Assembly: GCF_036173125.1 (NCBI RefSeq) | Contig: NZ_CP108054.1 | Coordinates: forward strand, 7,531,001-7,595,000 | From: Streptomyces sp. NBC_00286 | GTDB lineage: Bacteria > Actinomycetota > Actinomycetes > Streptomycetales > Streptomycetaceae | Reading direction: 5' to 3' | Length of the DNA: 64,000 nt | In this document: positions 1 to 9,518 of the stretch, piece by piece | Layout of the letters: each line of letters begins with the position of its first letter | Position numbering within the stretch: position 1 is the first letter of the stretch | Translations under genes and position numbers: made by a program | Notes under the pieces: generated by a model | The model's input: only the letters and a program-made list of their open reading frames with translations | The model's database searches: none | Told to the model about the DNA's origin: nothing

Positions 1-349
1 CCTCAGAGACGCCGAGGCGGCCGAGGCGTATCTGCGCTCCACGGTCTGCAATCTGACCCGGATGCGCATCCGCCACCTCCAGGTCGCCCGCAAGCACGTC
101 CAGCAGCCGCCGAGCGAGGTCGTCGCCTCCGCGGAGAGCACGGCGCTGCTCCGAGACGACCAGCGCGTACTGATCGACGCCCTGCAGCAACTGCCCGCCC
201 GGCAGCGGGAAGCGCTGGTGCTGCGGCACTGGCTCGGTCTGAAGGAGAGTGAGATAGCCGCCGCGATGGGAATCTCCGCCGGATCGGTGAAGACGCACAC
301 GTCGCGCGGTATCGCCGCCCTGACCCAGGCGATGGAGGCCCGGCGATGA
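1..349 (+). CDS. Sigma-70 family (SigE-type) RNA polymerase sigma factor, 3' part
   Basis: The reading frame is open from the left edge, so the start lies outside the window. The visible part begins in the end of region 2 (residues like AYLRSTVCNLTRMRIR, the usual SigE-family stretch) and continues into region 4, where 'LPARQREALVLRHWLGL' and 'SEIAAAMGISAGSVKTHTSRGIAAL' form the helix-turn-helix that reads the -35 element. It would direct RNA polymerase to a specific regulon. Its stop overlaps the next start (ATGA), so the two genes are translationally coupled, as expected for a sigma factor and its partner. The assignment is firm; the signal sensed is unknown. Confidence 0.9.
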   Translation, partial: LRDAEAAEAYLRSTVCNLTRMRIRHLQVARKHVQQPPSEVVASAESTALLRDDQRVLIDALQQLPARQREALVLRHWLGLKESEIAAAMGISAGSVKTHTSRGIAALTQAMEARR

Positions 350-636
350 ACGAAGTGGACCGTAACGAAGTGGATCGTACGGAGCAGGCGCTGCGCGAAG
401 CGCTCGGAACGCTCGCCGGCGGTGTCCAGGCCGCCCCTGACGCCTACCGCACAGCCCGCGGCGACTGGCTCCGCCGCGAACGCCGCCGCCGCGTGGTCCT
501 GGCCGTTCTGATCGCGGTGGTCTTCGCCCTCGCCACCCTGATCGGCCTCTGGGTCCTGAACCAGGCCCCGTCGGACCCAAGCGTGATCTTTTCCTACGGG
601 GTGAGTGCGCCTCCGGCGGGGGCGGGTTGGAGGTGA
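346..636 (+). CDS. Small membrane protein coupled to sigma factor, putative anti-sigma
   Basis: A 96-residue protein starts within the stop of the upstream sigma gene (ATGA overlap). An acidic N-terminal part of about 45 residues is followed by a basic patch (RRERRRR) and one hydrophobic helix at about residues 49-70, then a short tail. This matches the layout of small proteins that follow SigE-type sigma genes in Streptomyces and may tether or inhibit the sigma factor. It is shorter than the usual partner, which carries a large extracytoplasmic domain, so it may be a truncated version. No zinc-binding anti-sigma motif is visible. The function is inferred from position only. Confidence 0.6.
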   Translation: MNEVDRNEVDRTEQALREALGTLAGGVQAAPDAYRTARGDWLRRERRRRVVLAVLIAVVFALATLIGLWVLNQAPSDPSVIFSYGVSAPPAGAGWR

Positions 637-736
637 CGGTGGCCGGGGCGGCGTACTGATGGCTCGGCCCCCCGGCCGTCGGCCTTGTCCTCAAGCCGGC
701 CATCGCCGCGCGGACGCGCATGGCACCCTGACCGCC

Positions 737-1102
737 ATGAGCGATCACGACGCGACGGCGACACCAGCCACGTACGACGACATGTGGGACACGGTGGGCC
801 GCCTCCAGGAGTGGCTCGTACGGGCCCAACCCGCGCGTCCCCCTCAAGAGGCCCTGCTCCTGCGGATGTTGAAGCTCTCCGAGGAGGTCGGTGAGGTCGC
901 CGAGGCGGTCATCGGCGCCACCGGGCAGAACCCGCGCAAGGGTACGAGCCACACCTGGGACGACGTCCAGTCGGAGCTGTGCGACGTGATCATCACGGCC
1001 GCCGTCGCCCTGCGCACGCTGACACCCGACGCTCGTGAGGTGTTCACGAGCCACTTGGAGCAGGTGCGGAAGCGTTCGCTCGGCCCGGGTCAGCTCTCCT
1101 GA
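737..1102 (+). CDS. MazG-like nucleotide pyrophosphohydrolase family protein
   Basis: This 121-residue protein has the all-alpha NTP pyrophosphohydrolase signature: 'KLSEEVGEVAEAVIG' (the EExxE-type metal-binding helix) and later 'DDVQSELCDVIITAAVAL', the second acidic helix (ExxD). Such enzymes hydrolyse NTPs to NMP and pyrophosphate and clean up abnormal nucleotides; the substrate here cannot be told. The start at 737 fits the family length; an upstream in-frame ATG at 605 would overlap the previous gene. The 3' end runs into a three-copy tandem repeat that contains the stop codon. Confidence 0.85.
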   Translation: MSDHDATATPATYDDMWDTVGRLQEWLVRAQPARPPQEALLLRMLKLSEEVGEVAEAVIGATGQNPRKGTSHTWDDVQSELCDVIITAAVALRTLTPDAREVFTSHLEQVRKRSLGPGQLS

Positions 1103-1145
1103 CGTCGGTCAGGTCCCCTGACGTCGGTCAGTTCCCCCTGACGTC
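1088..1145. repeat. Three tandem 19-20 bp repeats spanning a stop codon
   Basis: Units at 1088-1106, 1107-1125 and 1126-1145 follow GGTCAG-n-CCTGACGTC, and each contains an inverted GTCAG/CTGAC pair. The first unit holds the stop codon of the MazG-like gene, and each later unit repeats a TGA. It could help termination between this gene and the convergent lpdA. Confidence 0.85.
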
Positions 1146-1150
1146 CGCCC

Positions 1151-2563
<1,413 letters not shown>

Positions 2564-2980
2564 GGGGGTGTCCTTTCCAATGAGGGATGGCGACCCGGCA
2601 CCTCGCCGTGACCGCCCTCGTCCTCAAAACAGCATGCGCTATCGGGGGTGACAGCCGGGTGACCCGGTCACCCGTGCGGCGCAATGGCGCTGGACACAAC
2701 CCTGGCCCCGCTGACTCGTCTCGTCATGCGGGGGCGTCGGCGTTCGTGTACGGGGCAGCCGTTCCGTGGCCGGGTCTTCCCGCGGTCCCGCGCGGGAGCC
2801 CACCCCATTCGTGCGGCCCGGAACGGCTGCCCACCCCCCCATCCCCCTTGAAAGTGGATCAGGAAGTTTCGTGCTCCAAATGTGAAGCTCTGGTGGAGGA
2901 GTGTCGAGCATAAGCCTGTCACCGGCCTGAATTCCCCGGATGTTTCCATTCCGATTGTGCAGATTCCGCTTACGGCGGCT
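2564..2980. promoter_or_regulatory. Gene-free upstream region of lpdA with two inverted repeats
   Basis: No convincing gene is present in these 417 bases. A perfect palindrome (CGGGTGACC-C-GGTCACCCG) lies at 2656-2674, about 95 bp upstream of the lpdA start, and is a candidate operator. A second inverted repeat has 14-bp perfect arms at 2753-2766 and 2819-2832 around a GC-rich loop; it could be a terminator for the SDR gene transcribed toward it. Confidence 0.5.
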
Positions 2981-3757
2981 TCAGCCGCGCCCGATGAACG
3001 GCATCGTCGTCGCAAGCACCGTCGCGAACTGCACGTTCGCCTCCAGCGGCAACTCCGCCATGTGCCGCACCGTCCGGGCCACATCCGCGACATCCATCAC
3101 GGGCTCCGGAACCATCTCGCCGTTTGCCTGCAATGCTCCCGTCCGCATGCGCTCGGTCATGTCGGTCGCCGCATTGCCGATGTCGATCTGGCCGCAGGCG
3201 ATCCGGTACGGACGGCCGTCCAGGGACAGGGACTTGGTGAGGCCCGTCAGCGCGTGCTTGGTCGCGGTGTACGCCGCCGAGTGCGGCCGGGGCGTATGCG
3301 CCGAGATCGAACCGTTGTTGATGATCCGGCCGCCCTGCGGGGTCTGCTCCTTCATCTGCCGGTACGCCGCCTGCGCGCACAGGAACGCGCCGTCGAGGTT
3401 GGTGGCGACCACGTGGCGCCAGGCGTCGTAGGGCAGTTCCTCGAACGGGACGCCGCCAGGCCCGAACGTACCCGCGTTGTTGAAGAGCAGATCGAGCCGC
3501 CCAAACCGGTCCCGTACGGCGGCGAACAGTCCGGCCACGTCGTCGGGTCGTGAGACGTCGGCGCGTACGCAAAGGAAGTTGCCCTTCTCTGCCAGGGCTG
3601 CCGTCTCCTCCAGGGTCTGTGCGCGGCGGCCCGCGAGCGCCACGGACCAACCGGTGCGCAGAAGTTCCACGGTCACGGCCCGGCCGATGCCGGAACCTGC
3701 TCCGGTGACCAGCGCGATCTTCGTTTCCATGTCGTCCATGTCGTCCATGTCGTCCAT
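2981..3757 (-). CDS. Short-chain dehydrogenase/reductase (SDR)
   Basis: A classical SDR with a Rossmann fold. TGAGSGIGR near the N-terminus binds the dinucleotide, NNAG follows in the core, and the catalytic Ser with Tyr-x-x-x-Lys appears as 'SISAHT...YTATKHAL'. It should oxidise or reduce a small alcohol or ketone with NAD(P)(H); the substrate cannot be read. The N-terminus is MDD repeated three times before [10 protein letters not shown] because the DNA carries 9-bp repeats there, so the true start could be any of four Met codons (3757, 3748, 3739 or 3730). Homologues normally begin at the last one. No strong Shine-Dalgarno sequence helps the choice. It is divergent from the PhoD gene. Confidence 0.88.
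   Translation of the reverse strand: MDDMDDMDDMETKIALVTGAGSGIGRAVTVELLRTGWSVALAGRRAQTLEETAALAEKGNFLCVRADVSRPDDVAGLFAAVRDRFGRLDLLFNNAGTFGPGGVPFEELPYDAWRHVVATNLDGAFLCAQAAYRQMKEQTPQGGRIINNGSISAHTPRPHSAAYTATKHALTGLTKSLSLDGRPYRIACGQIDIGNAATDMTERMRTGALQANGEMVPEPVMDVADVARTVRHMAELPLEANVQFATVLATTMPFIGRG
3728..3757. repeat. 9-bp tandem repeat carrying alternative start codons
   Basis: GTCGTCCAT is repeated three times directly at the SDR start, giving four in-frame Met codons spaced 9 bp apart on the minus strand. Changes in copy number would alter the N-terminus by MDD without shifting the frame. Confidence 0.85.
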
Positions 3758-3890
3758 GGGCCCGCAGCGTACGGGAGGGCCCGCCATCCGGAACTCATCC
3801 TTCGGCCATCTACCTGTTGTGTACGCGACAGGCTGCCGTCGACCCTGGCCACTCCAATGCGCTGTACAACAACCGTCAGGGGAGGGCCAG

Positions 3891-5552
3891 ATGACACCCG
3901 CAGCCCGTCAACTACCGCCGCAGGAAAGCGTTTCACGGCACGCCCCCGAGCTTCGCGCCGCCGCCCGTCACCTCGGCCGGCGCCGCTTCCTCACCGTCAC
4001 CGGCGCTGCCGCCGCGCTCGCCTTCGCCACCAACCTGCCGACCGCGGGCGTGGCCGGAGCCGCCGAACTCGACGCGGCGAAGATCACCGACGACCCCTTC
4101 ACCCTGGGCGTCGGCTCCGGCGACCCGCAGCCCGGCTCCGTACTGCTGTGGACCCGCCTCGCTCCGGCCCCGTTCGAAGCCGGCTCCGGACTGCCCCCGC
4201 AGCGCGTCTCCGTGCAGTGGGAGTTGGCCCACGACGCGAAGTTCCGCCGGATCGCCAGACGCGGGACGACCGCCGCGCACCCCGAGTTCCACCACGCCGT
4301 ACATGTCGAGGTGACCGGCCTCGACCCCGACCGCACCTTCTACTACCGCTTCCGTACGGGCCGTTGGGTCAGCGAGACCGGCCGTACGCGCACCGCGCCC
4401 GCGTCCGGCGCCCGCGTAGCCGAACTGACGCTGGCCGCCGTGTCCTGCCAGGCGTACCACGACGGCTACTTCACCGCGTACCAGCACCTCGCCGAGGACG
4501 ACGTCGACATCGTTTTCCACGTCGGCGACTACCTCTACGAGTACGCCGTCAACTCCGTCGGCGGCGCCCGCAATTACACGGACCGCACGCTGCCCGACAT
4601 CTTCAACCGCGAGACGATCACGCTGGAGGACTACCGGCTGCGGTACTCCCTCTACAAGTCCGACCCGGACCTGCGCGCCGCACACGCCGCGCACCCCTTC
4701 GTGGTCACCTGGGACGACCACGAGACCGAGAACAACTACGCCGACGACATCCCCGAGAACAACGTCCCGCCGGAGGAGTTCCTGCTGCGCCGCGCCGCCG
4801 CGTACCGGGCGTACTGGGAGAACCAGCCGCTGCGCCGTCCGCAGCAGCCGCAGGGTCCCGATATGCGGCTCTACCGGCGGCTGCGCTGGGGGCGGCTCGC
4901 ACAGTTCGACATCCTCGACACCCGGCAGTACCGCACCAACCAGGCCAACGGCGACGGCTGGAAGACGCCCACGCCCGAGTCCGAGGCCGAGTCGCAGACG
5001 CTGCCCGGCCTTGAGCAGGAGCGCTGGCTGACCGACGGCTGGCAGCAGTCGAACGCGCTGTGGAACGTCCTTCCGCAGCAGGTCGTCTTCGCCCGCCGCA
5101 ACCATGCCACTCCTGGCAACACCACGCGCAGCATGGACGCCTGGGACGGTTACCCGGCCTCCCGCGAGCGGCTCCTCAAGGGGGCCGAGGCGGCCGGTGT
5201 GGAGAACCTGATGGTGCTCACCGGTGACGTCCATGTGTCGTACGGCTTCGACATCAAGCGGGACTTCGACAACCAGGAGTCGCGCACGATGGGGACGGAG
5301 ATCGTTACTACGTCGATCTCCAGTGGGCAGAACGGGGCTGCGCAGCCGCCGAACTGGGCGGGGTACTTGGCCGCCAATCCGCACATGAAGCACTACAACG
5401 GGCAGCGGGGGTATGTGACCGTTGCGCTTGGTCAGGGGGCGGCGAATGTGGACTTCAAGACGGTGTCGGCCGTTACGACGCCGGGGGCGCCGATCACGAC
5501 CGCCGCGTCGTTTGTCACCGAGGTGGGGGATCAGGGCTTGAAGCCCGCGTAG
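3891..5552 (+). CDS. phoD: Alkaline phosphatase D family protein, Tat-exported
   Basis: A 553-residue secreted phosphoesterase of the PhoD family. The start at 3891 follows a clear Shine-Dalgarno sequence (GGGGAGGG). The signal peptide has a twin-arginine motif (RRRFLT at about 30-35) and an Ala-rich hydrophobic core, as expected for a metalloenzyme folded before export. After an N-terminal PhoD domain ([26 protein letters not shown]), the metallophosphatase core shows [24 protein letters not shown] and TGDVHVSY, which carry the Fe/Ca ligands. It would release phosphate from mono- or diesters outside the cell. A PHO box was sought upstream but none was convincing. Confidence 0.94.
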   Translation: MTPAARQLPPQESVSRHAPELRAAARHLGRRRFLTVTGAAAALAFATNLPTAGVAGAAELDAAKITDDPFTLGVGSGDPQPGSVLLWTRLAPAPFEAGSGLPPQRVSVQWELAHDAKFRRIARRGTTAAHPEFHHAVHVEVTGLDPDRTFYYRFRTGRWVSETGRTRTAPASGARVAELTLAAVSCQAYHDGYFTAYQHLAEDDVDIVFHVGDYLYEYAVNSVGGARNYTDRTLPDIFNRETITLEDYRLRYSLYKSDPDLRAAHAAHPFVVTWDDHETENNYADDIPENNVPPEEFLLRRAAAYRAYWENQPLRRPQQPQGPDMRLYRRLRWGRLAQFDILDTRQYRTNQANGDGWKTPTPESEAESQTLPGLEQERWLTDGWQQSNALWNVLPQQVVFARRNHATPGNTTRSMDAWDGYPASRERLLKGAEAAGVENLMVLTGDVHVSYGFDIKRDFDNQESRTMGTEIVTTSISSGQNGAAQPPNWAGYLAANPHMKHYNGQRGYVTVALGQGAANVDFKTVSAVTTPGAPITTAASFVTEVGDQGLKPA

Positions 5553-5602
5553 GCGCTCCGCTGGGTTGGGCGGGGAACTGCGGTTGTTCGTTGGCTGCGG
5601 GC

Positions 5603-5650
5603 CGTCTGTGGCTGGTCGCGCAGTTCCCCGCGCCCCTTAGTAGGGGCGCT
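5603..5650. repeat. Intergenic repeat family A copy
   Basis: The stretch GTGGCTGGTCGCGCAGTTCC followed by CCGCGCCCCTTA and an inverted TAGGGGCG is one copy of a short palindromic repeat seen repeatedly in the gene gaps of this window. It lies between the convergent PhoD and Gfo/Idh genes. Confidence 0.8.
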
Positions 5651-5722
5651 TGCCTGGGCGTCCGCTGTCCGGGCTGGACCCGCCTGAAAGGGGCGCTCCT
5701 TCAGCTGGCCTCTCCCGGACAG

Positions 5723-5836
5723 GTCACGCCTCCCCCGGATAAGTCATGCCTCCCCGGGAAAGGCCATGCCTCCCCGGAAGGTCACGCCTCCCCGGAAGGT
5801 CACGCCTCCCCGGAAGGTCACGCCTCCCCCGGATAA
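5723..5836. repeat. Six tandem 18-20 bp repeats at a gene 3' end
   Basis: Units begin at 5723, 5743, 5763, 5781, 5799 and 5817 and share GTCACGCCTCCCCGG. The last unit contains the stop codon and final codons of the Gfo/Idh gene; the first unit is an almost exact copy of that last unit, down to the GGATAA end. This is a tandem duplication of the gene's 3' end into the spacer. Confidence 0.92.
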
Positions 5837-6819
5837 GTGACGCCGATGTGCTTCCGTACAGAGTCGAGCGTTCGCATCACGGCCAGCGTGCCGTTCAGCG
5901 GGACCAACGGAGACTCCGTCTCGCCCGCGCGCAAGCAGCGCATGACCTCTATGGCCTCGTGTTTGAGGCTGGCCCTTGTTGCGTCGGCCGCGGTGAATTC
6001 CTGCGGGTCGCGGCCGTCGCGGTGCAGGACGAAGCGGTCGGCGTGGAAGAAGCCGTACGGGATGTCGATGCGGCCCTGTGATCCGGTGACCGAGGCGGAG
6101 GTGGATGTGCCGCCGACTAGAGAGCAGTGCAGCGAAGCGAGAGCGCCGCTCTCCCAGGAGAGCAGCATTCCCGTCTGGAGATCGACGCTCTCGTCGGAGA
6201 GCACTGCTCTCGCCACTACCTCCGAGGGCTCTCCGAGCAGCAGGTGCGCGAACGACACCGGATAGACGCCCAGATCGAGCAGTGCGCCACCGCCCTGCGC
6301 CGGGTCGCGCAGCCGGTGAGTGGGCGGGAAGGGGCCGGAGAGGCCGAAGTCGGCCTGTATCGTGCGGACTTCACCGATGGCCCCGTCGTCGACGAGTTCC
6401 TTGAGGCGCCGGATCAGTGGATTGCAGTACATCCACATGGCCTCCATCAGGAAGCTGCCGCGCTCCTGCGCGAGGGCGACCAGTTCCTCGGCCTCACGCG
6501 CGTTCAGCGTGAACGCCTTCTCGCACAGCACATTGCGCCCCGCCTCCAGGCACAACCCCGCCGCGGCCCGGTGCGCCGAGTGCGGCGTGGCGACGTACAC
6601 CACATCCACGTCCTCGTCCTGCGCGAGGGCGCTCCAATCGCCGTACGCCCTGGGTATCCCGAACCGGTCCGCGAACGCCTTCGCCGATTCCTCGGTCCGC
6701 GACGCCACCGCCACGACCTCCGCGTCCGGCAGATCCACCAGATCCGCCGTGAACGCCGCCGCGATCCCGCCGGTCGCCAGCACGCCCCAGCGCACGCGTT
6801 CCGCCGCCACTTCCGCCAT
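5818..6819 (-). CDS. Gfo/Idh/MocA family oxidoreductase
   Basis: A 333-residue NAD(P)-dependent dehydrogenase of sugars or cyclitols. The N-terminal Rossmann domain reads 'RWGVLATGGIAAAFTADL', the conserved CEKA (EKP-like) motif follows 'AGRNVLCEKAFT', and the C-terminal alpha/beta domain carries GGGALLDLGVYP with the catalytic-site DxGxYP segment. The start at 6819 is preceded by GGGTCGGGG; a longer frame to 6891 lacks support. The substrate is unknown. Codons for about residues 200-235 depart from the rest of the gene (AGA, CTA, TCT, GCT, GTA) because this stretch carries 19-bp-spaced GAGAGC-N3-GCTCTC palindromes. The 3' end is tandemly duplicated. Confidence 0.93.
   Translation of the reverse strand: MAEVAAERVRWGVLATGGIAAAFTADLVDLPDAEVVAVASRTEESAKAFADRFGIPRAYGDWSALAQDEDVDVVYVATPHSAHRAAAGLCLEAGRNVLCEKAFTLNAREAEELVALAQERGSFLMEAMWMYCNPLIRRLKELVDDGAIGEVRTIQADFGLSGPFPPTHRLRDPAQGGGALLDLGVYPVSFAHLLLGEPSEVVARAVLSDESVDLQTGMLLSWESGALASLHCSLVGGTSTSASVTGSQGRIDIPYGFFHADRFVLHRDGRDPQEFTAADATRASLKHEAIEVMRCLRAGETESPLVPLNGTLAVMRTLDSVRKHIGVTYPGEA
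6120..6211. repeat. Five palindromic 19-bp-spaced sites inside the Gfo/Idh gene
   Basis: Sites of the form GAGAGC-N3-GCTCTC, perfect at 6139-6153 and 6197-6211 and degenerate elsewhere, have centres at about 6127, 6146, 6165, 6185 and 6204, a 19-20 bp spacing. The protein is intact, so the motif is carried by codon choice. The same motif and spacing occur at 9519-9736 and 12675-12727. Confidence 0.8.
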
Positions 6820-6908
6820 CCCCGACCCCTCGCTCCACGGATCTGTGATTCGCCACCCTGTACGAGCTGAGAGCATAGGTCCAACGTTCAACCGGCAGGG
6901 AGGGGCAT

Positions 6909-8300
6909 ATGCCCGAGCAGGGCGGTACGAGACGGGACGAGGACGGGCAGGGCGGCCAGGAGGACGGAAAGGGCCACATGCCGGGCGCGGCGATCGCTTC
7001 GGCTACGGGAGCGGCCGCCGCGGACGCGATCCCTTCGCCCCGGGCGAGTGTGGAACCGGGCGTACGGCCGCCGGGCGCCCGCCGCTCCGTAGGCCTGCTC
7101 GTCACGCTCATCCTCGGTGGCCTCACCGCCGTACCGCCGCTGTCCATGGACATGTACCTCCCGGCGCTCCCGGAGGTCACCGACTCGCTGCACGCGCCCG
7201 CGGCCACCGTGCAGTTGACGCTCACCGCGTGCCTCGCGGGGATGGCGCTCGGGCAGCTGGTCGTCGGGCCGATGAGCGACAAATGGGGGCGCAGGCGGCC
7301 GTTGATGGTGGGGCTGCTGATCTACATCGTCGCCACCGCCGTCTGCGCGTTCGCACCCACCATCGAACTGCTCGTCGCCTTCCGGCTGCTCCAGGGGCTC
7401 GCGGGCGCGGCCGGGATCGTGATCGCGCGGGCCGTCGTACGCGATCTGTACGACGGCGTGGACATGGCGCGGTTCTTCTCCACGCTCATGCTGATCTCCG
7501 GAGTCGCGCCGATCATCGCGCCGCTCATCGGCGGACAGGTGCTGCGGATCACCGACTGGCGGGGCGTCTTCTACATCCTGGCGGCTGTCGGCGTCGTACT
7601 GACCGTCGTCGTCTGGCGTCTGCTGCCCGAGACGCTCGCGCCGGAACAACGGCACAGCGGAGGCGTCGCGGAAGCCCTGCGCACCATGCGCGGACTGCTC
7701 GCCGACCGCGTCTTCACCGGCTACATGCTCACCGGTGGCTTCGCCTTCGCCGCGCTCTTCGCGTACGTCTCGGCCTCGCCGTTCGTGATCCAGGAGATCT
7801 ACGGCGCCTCTCCGCAGACGTTCAGCATCCTCTTCGGCGTCAACTCGGTCGGCCTCGTGCTGTTCGGCCAGATCAACGGCAAGATCCTCGTCGGCCGGGT
7901 CAGCCTCGACAAGGTGCTCTCGGCCGGACTCGCGATCGTCACCGCCGCGTCGGCCGCGCTGCTGCTGATGGCGGCGGGAGCCTTCGGCGAGGTGGGCCTC
8001 GTACCGATCTCCGTAGGCCTGTTCGTGCTGATGTCCGCGATGGGCCTGTGCCTGCCCAACACCAACGCACTCGCCCTGATGCGCACCCTGCACGCCGCGG
8101 GCTCCGCGTCCGCGCTGCTCGGCACCTCCTCCTTCCTCGTCGGCGCGATCGCCACACCCCTGGTGGGCATCGCCGGCGAACACACGGCCGTCCCGATGGC
8201 CGTCGTCCAACTGGCCTGCGCACTGGTGGCCGTGGGCTGCTTCATGGGACTGTGCCGTCCCTGGCAGCGACGCGCGGAGCTGAAAGGAGAGGACAGCTGA
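6909..8300 (+). CDS. Bcr/CflA-type multidrug MFS transporter
   Basis: A 463-residue proton-driven exporter of the DHA1 family. After a hydrophilic N-terminal extension of about 55 residues there are about 12 membrane helices. The Bcr/CflA signature 'PPLSMDMYLPALPEV' in helix 1, 'GQLVVGPMSDKWGRRRPL' (loop 2-3 motif A) and the following helix ('RLLQGLAGAAGIVIARAVVRD') are all present. It would expel small toxic compounds across the cytoplasmic membrane. The start follows GGGAGGGG. It is divergent from the Gfo/Idh gene and overlaps the following beta-lactamase-fold gene, so the two are probably co-transcribed. Confidence 0.93.
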   Translation: MPEQGGTRRDEDGQGGQEDGKGHMPGAAIASATGAAAADAIPSPRASVEPGVRPPGARRSVGLLVTLILGGLTAVPPLSMDMYLPALPEVTDSLHAPAATVQLTLTACLAGMALGQLVVGPMSDKWGRRRPLMVGLLIYIVATAVCAFAPTIELLVAFRLLQGLAGAAGIVIARAVVRDLYDGVDMARFFSTLMLISGVAPIIAPLIGGQVLRITDWRGVFYILAAVGVVLTVVVWRLLPETLAPEQRHSGGVAEALRTMRGLLADRVFTGYMLTGGFAFAALFAYVSASPFVIQEIYGASPQTFSILFGVNSVGLVLFGQINGKILVGRVSLDKVLSAGLAIVTAASAALLLMAAGAFGEVGLVPISVGLFVLMSAMGLCLPNTNALALMRTLHAAGSASALLGTSSFLVGAIATPLVGIAGEHTAVPMAVVQLACALVAVGCFMGLCRPWQRRAELKGEDS

Positions 8301-9433
8301 GCGCACCGAGACTGCGCCCCGGCACACCGGAACGTGCCGGGCTCGATCCCGATGAACTGGCTCAACTCGTACGGGAGGTCCGCGAACTCACCAGCGGGGA
8401 CCCGCCCTGGGCCGCCGGCGCCGTGGTCATCGCCGGACGCGGCCCATTGATCGCCGTCGAGGAGGCCGCCGGCTGGGCGGTGCGATACGCCGCCTACGAC
8501 GAGGACACCGGCCGCGGCCTCGAACTGCCGCGCAGCGCATGGGTTCCGGTGAGCGTGCACACGCCCTTCGACCTCGCGTCCCTGACCAAGCTCTTCACGA
8601 GCGTCGCCGCCGTCCAGCAACTGGAACGCGGCACGCTCGGCATCGACGCGCGCGTGGCGGCGTACCTCCCGGACTTCACGGCCGCGGCCGAACACGGCAT
8701 CACCGTACGGCAGTTACTCACCCACACCTCCGGGCTGCGCCCCGAACTCCCGCTGTACGACTGCCGGAGCAACGCGGCACGGCTGGACCTGTTGCGGGCG
8801 GAGGCGCCGGTGTCGGAGCCGGGCGAGGAGCAGACGTACTCCGACCTCAACATGCTCCTCCTCCAGCACGTCCTGGAACGGACCACCGGCCGCCCGCTCG
8901 ACGTCCTCGTACGGGAGGGGATCACCCGGCCGCTCGGGATGACGGCGACCCGTTTCGGGCCGTGCCCGGCTGCGGCGGCCACCGAGGACCAGCGAAGACC
9001 CTGGGCCAAGGCGGACCGCGGCATGCTGCGCGGCGTCGTCCACGACGAGAACGCCTGGGCTGTCGGCGGCGTCGCCGGCCACGCCGGCCTCTTCTCAACC
9101 GCCCGCGACCTGGCGGTCTTCTGCCGCACGCTACTCGTGGGCGGCTCGTACGGCACTGCCCGCGTCCTCAGCCCCGACTACGTCGAGCTGCTGTTCACCC
9201 CACCCGGGCTGGGCTTCGCACTCGACCAGCCATGGTTCATGGGGGAGTTGGCGGGCCGGGGAGCAGCCGGGCACACGGGCTTCACCGGTACGTCGCTGGT
9301 GCTGGACCCGGCAACGGACACGTTCCTGGTACTGCTGACGAACGCGGTCCATCCGCGACGGCGCCCCGCCCCGGACAACGGCCCGCGAGCCGCGGCGGGG
9401 ACGCGGCTGGCGGGGGCGGTGCGGGGGATGTGA
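8297..9433 (+). CDS. Beta-lactamase-fold serine hydrolase, probable CTG start
   Basis: A class C beta-lactamase/DD-peptidase family protein of about 378 residues. The catalytic SxxK is SLTK (about residues 95-98 from the chosen start), the second-site Tyr motif is 'YSDLN', and the third box is HTG in 'AGHTGFTGTS'. No signal peptide is visible, so it probably acts in the cytoplasm as an esterase or amidase rather than on peptidoglycan. The frame has no ATG or well-placed GTG; the best start is CTG at 8297, 7 nt after an AAAGGAGAGG ribosome-binding site and overlapping the upstream stop. A GTG at 8252 is an alternative without a binding site. Confidence 0.85.
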   Translation: MSAPRLRPGTPERAGLDPDELAQLVREVRELTSGDPPWAAGAVVIAGRGPLIAVEEAAGWAVRYAAYDEDTGRGLELPRSAWVPVSVHTPFDLASLTKLFTSVAAVQQLERGTLGIDARVAAYLPDFTAAAEHGITVRQLLTHTSGLRPELPLYDCRSNAARLDLLRAEAPVSEPGEEQTYSDLNMLLLQHVLERTTGRPLDVLVREGITRPLGMTATRFGPCPAAAATEDQRRPWAKADRGMLRGVVHDENAWAVGGVAGHAGLFSTARDLAVFCRTLLVGGSYGTARVLSPDYVELLFTPPGLGFALDQPWFMGELAGRGAAGHTGFTGTSLVLDPATDTFLVLLTNAVHPRRRPAPDNGPRAAAGTRLAGAVRGM

Positions 9434-9450
9434 GAGGTGGGGGGTGGCAT

Positions 9451-9510
9451 GGCTGTTGCGGGAACTTGTGACACTTACACGTGAAGGTGTCACAAGTTCC
9501 CGCAACAGCC
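9451..9510. terminator. Long hairpin with 24-bp perfect stem
   Basis: Arms at 9451-9474 and 9487-9510 are exact inverted copies around a 12-nt loop and include TTGTGACAC/GTGTCACAA. There is no T-tract, as is common in high-GC terminators. A related hairpin lies at 59880-59921, so it also belongs to a repeat family. Confidence 0.75.
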
Positions 9511-9518
9511 TCGGGGGT

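Noticed and set aside
3788..3890. PHO box upstream of the PhoD gene
   Set aside because: A GTTCACC-like 11-bp direct repeat was sought; only weak partial matches such as AACTCATCC were found.
3933..5393. 486-codon frame opposite the PhoD gene
   Set aside because: It is an antisense shadow with no recognisable domain and an unsuitable start.
6320..8296. Long upstream extension of the beta-lactamase-fold frame
   Set aside because: It runs through the Gfo/Idh and MFS genes in the wrong frame; only the part from 8297 on is homologous to known proteins.
9451..9510. CRP-binding site (TGTGACAC...GTGTCACA)
   Set aside because: The symmetry continues for 24 bp per arm, so a hairpin or terminator explains it better, and it lies at a gene end.
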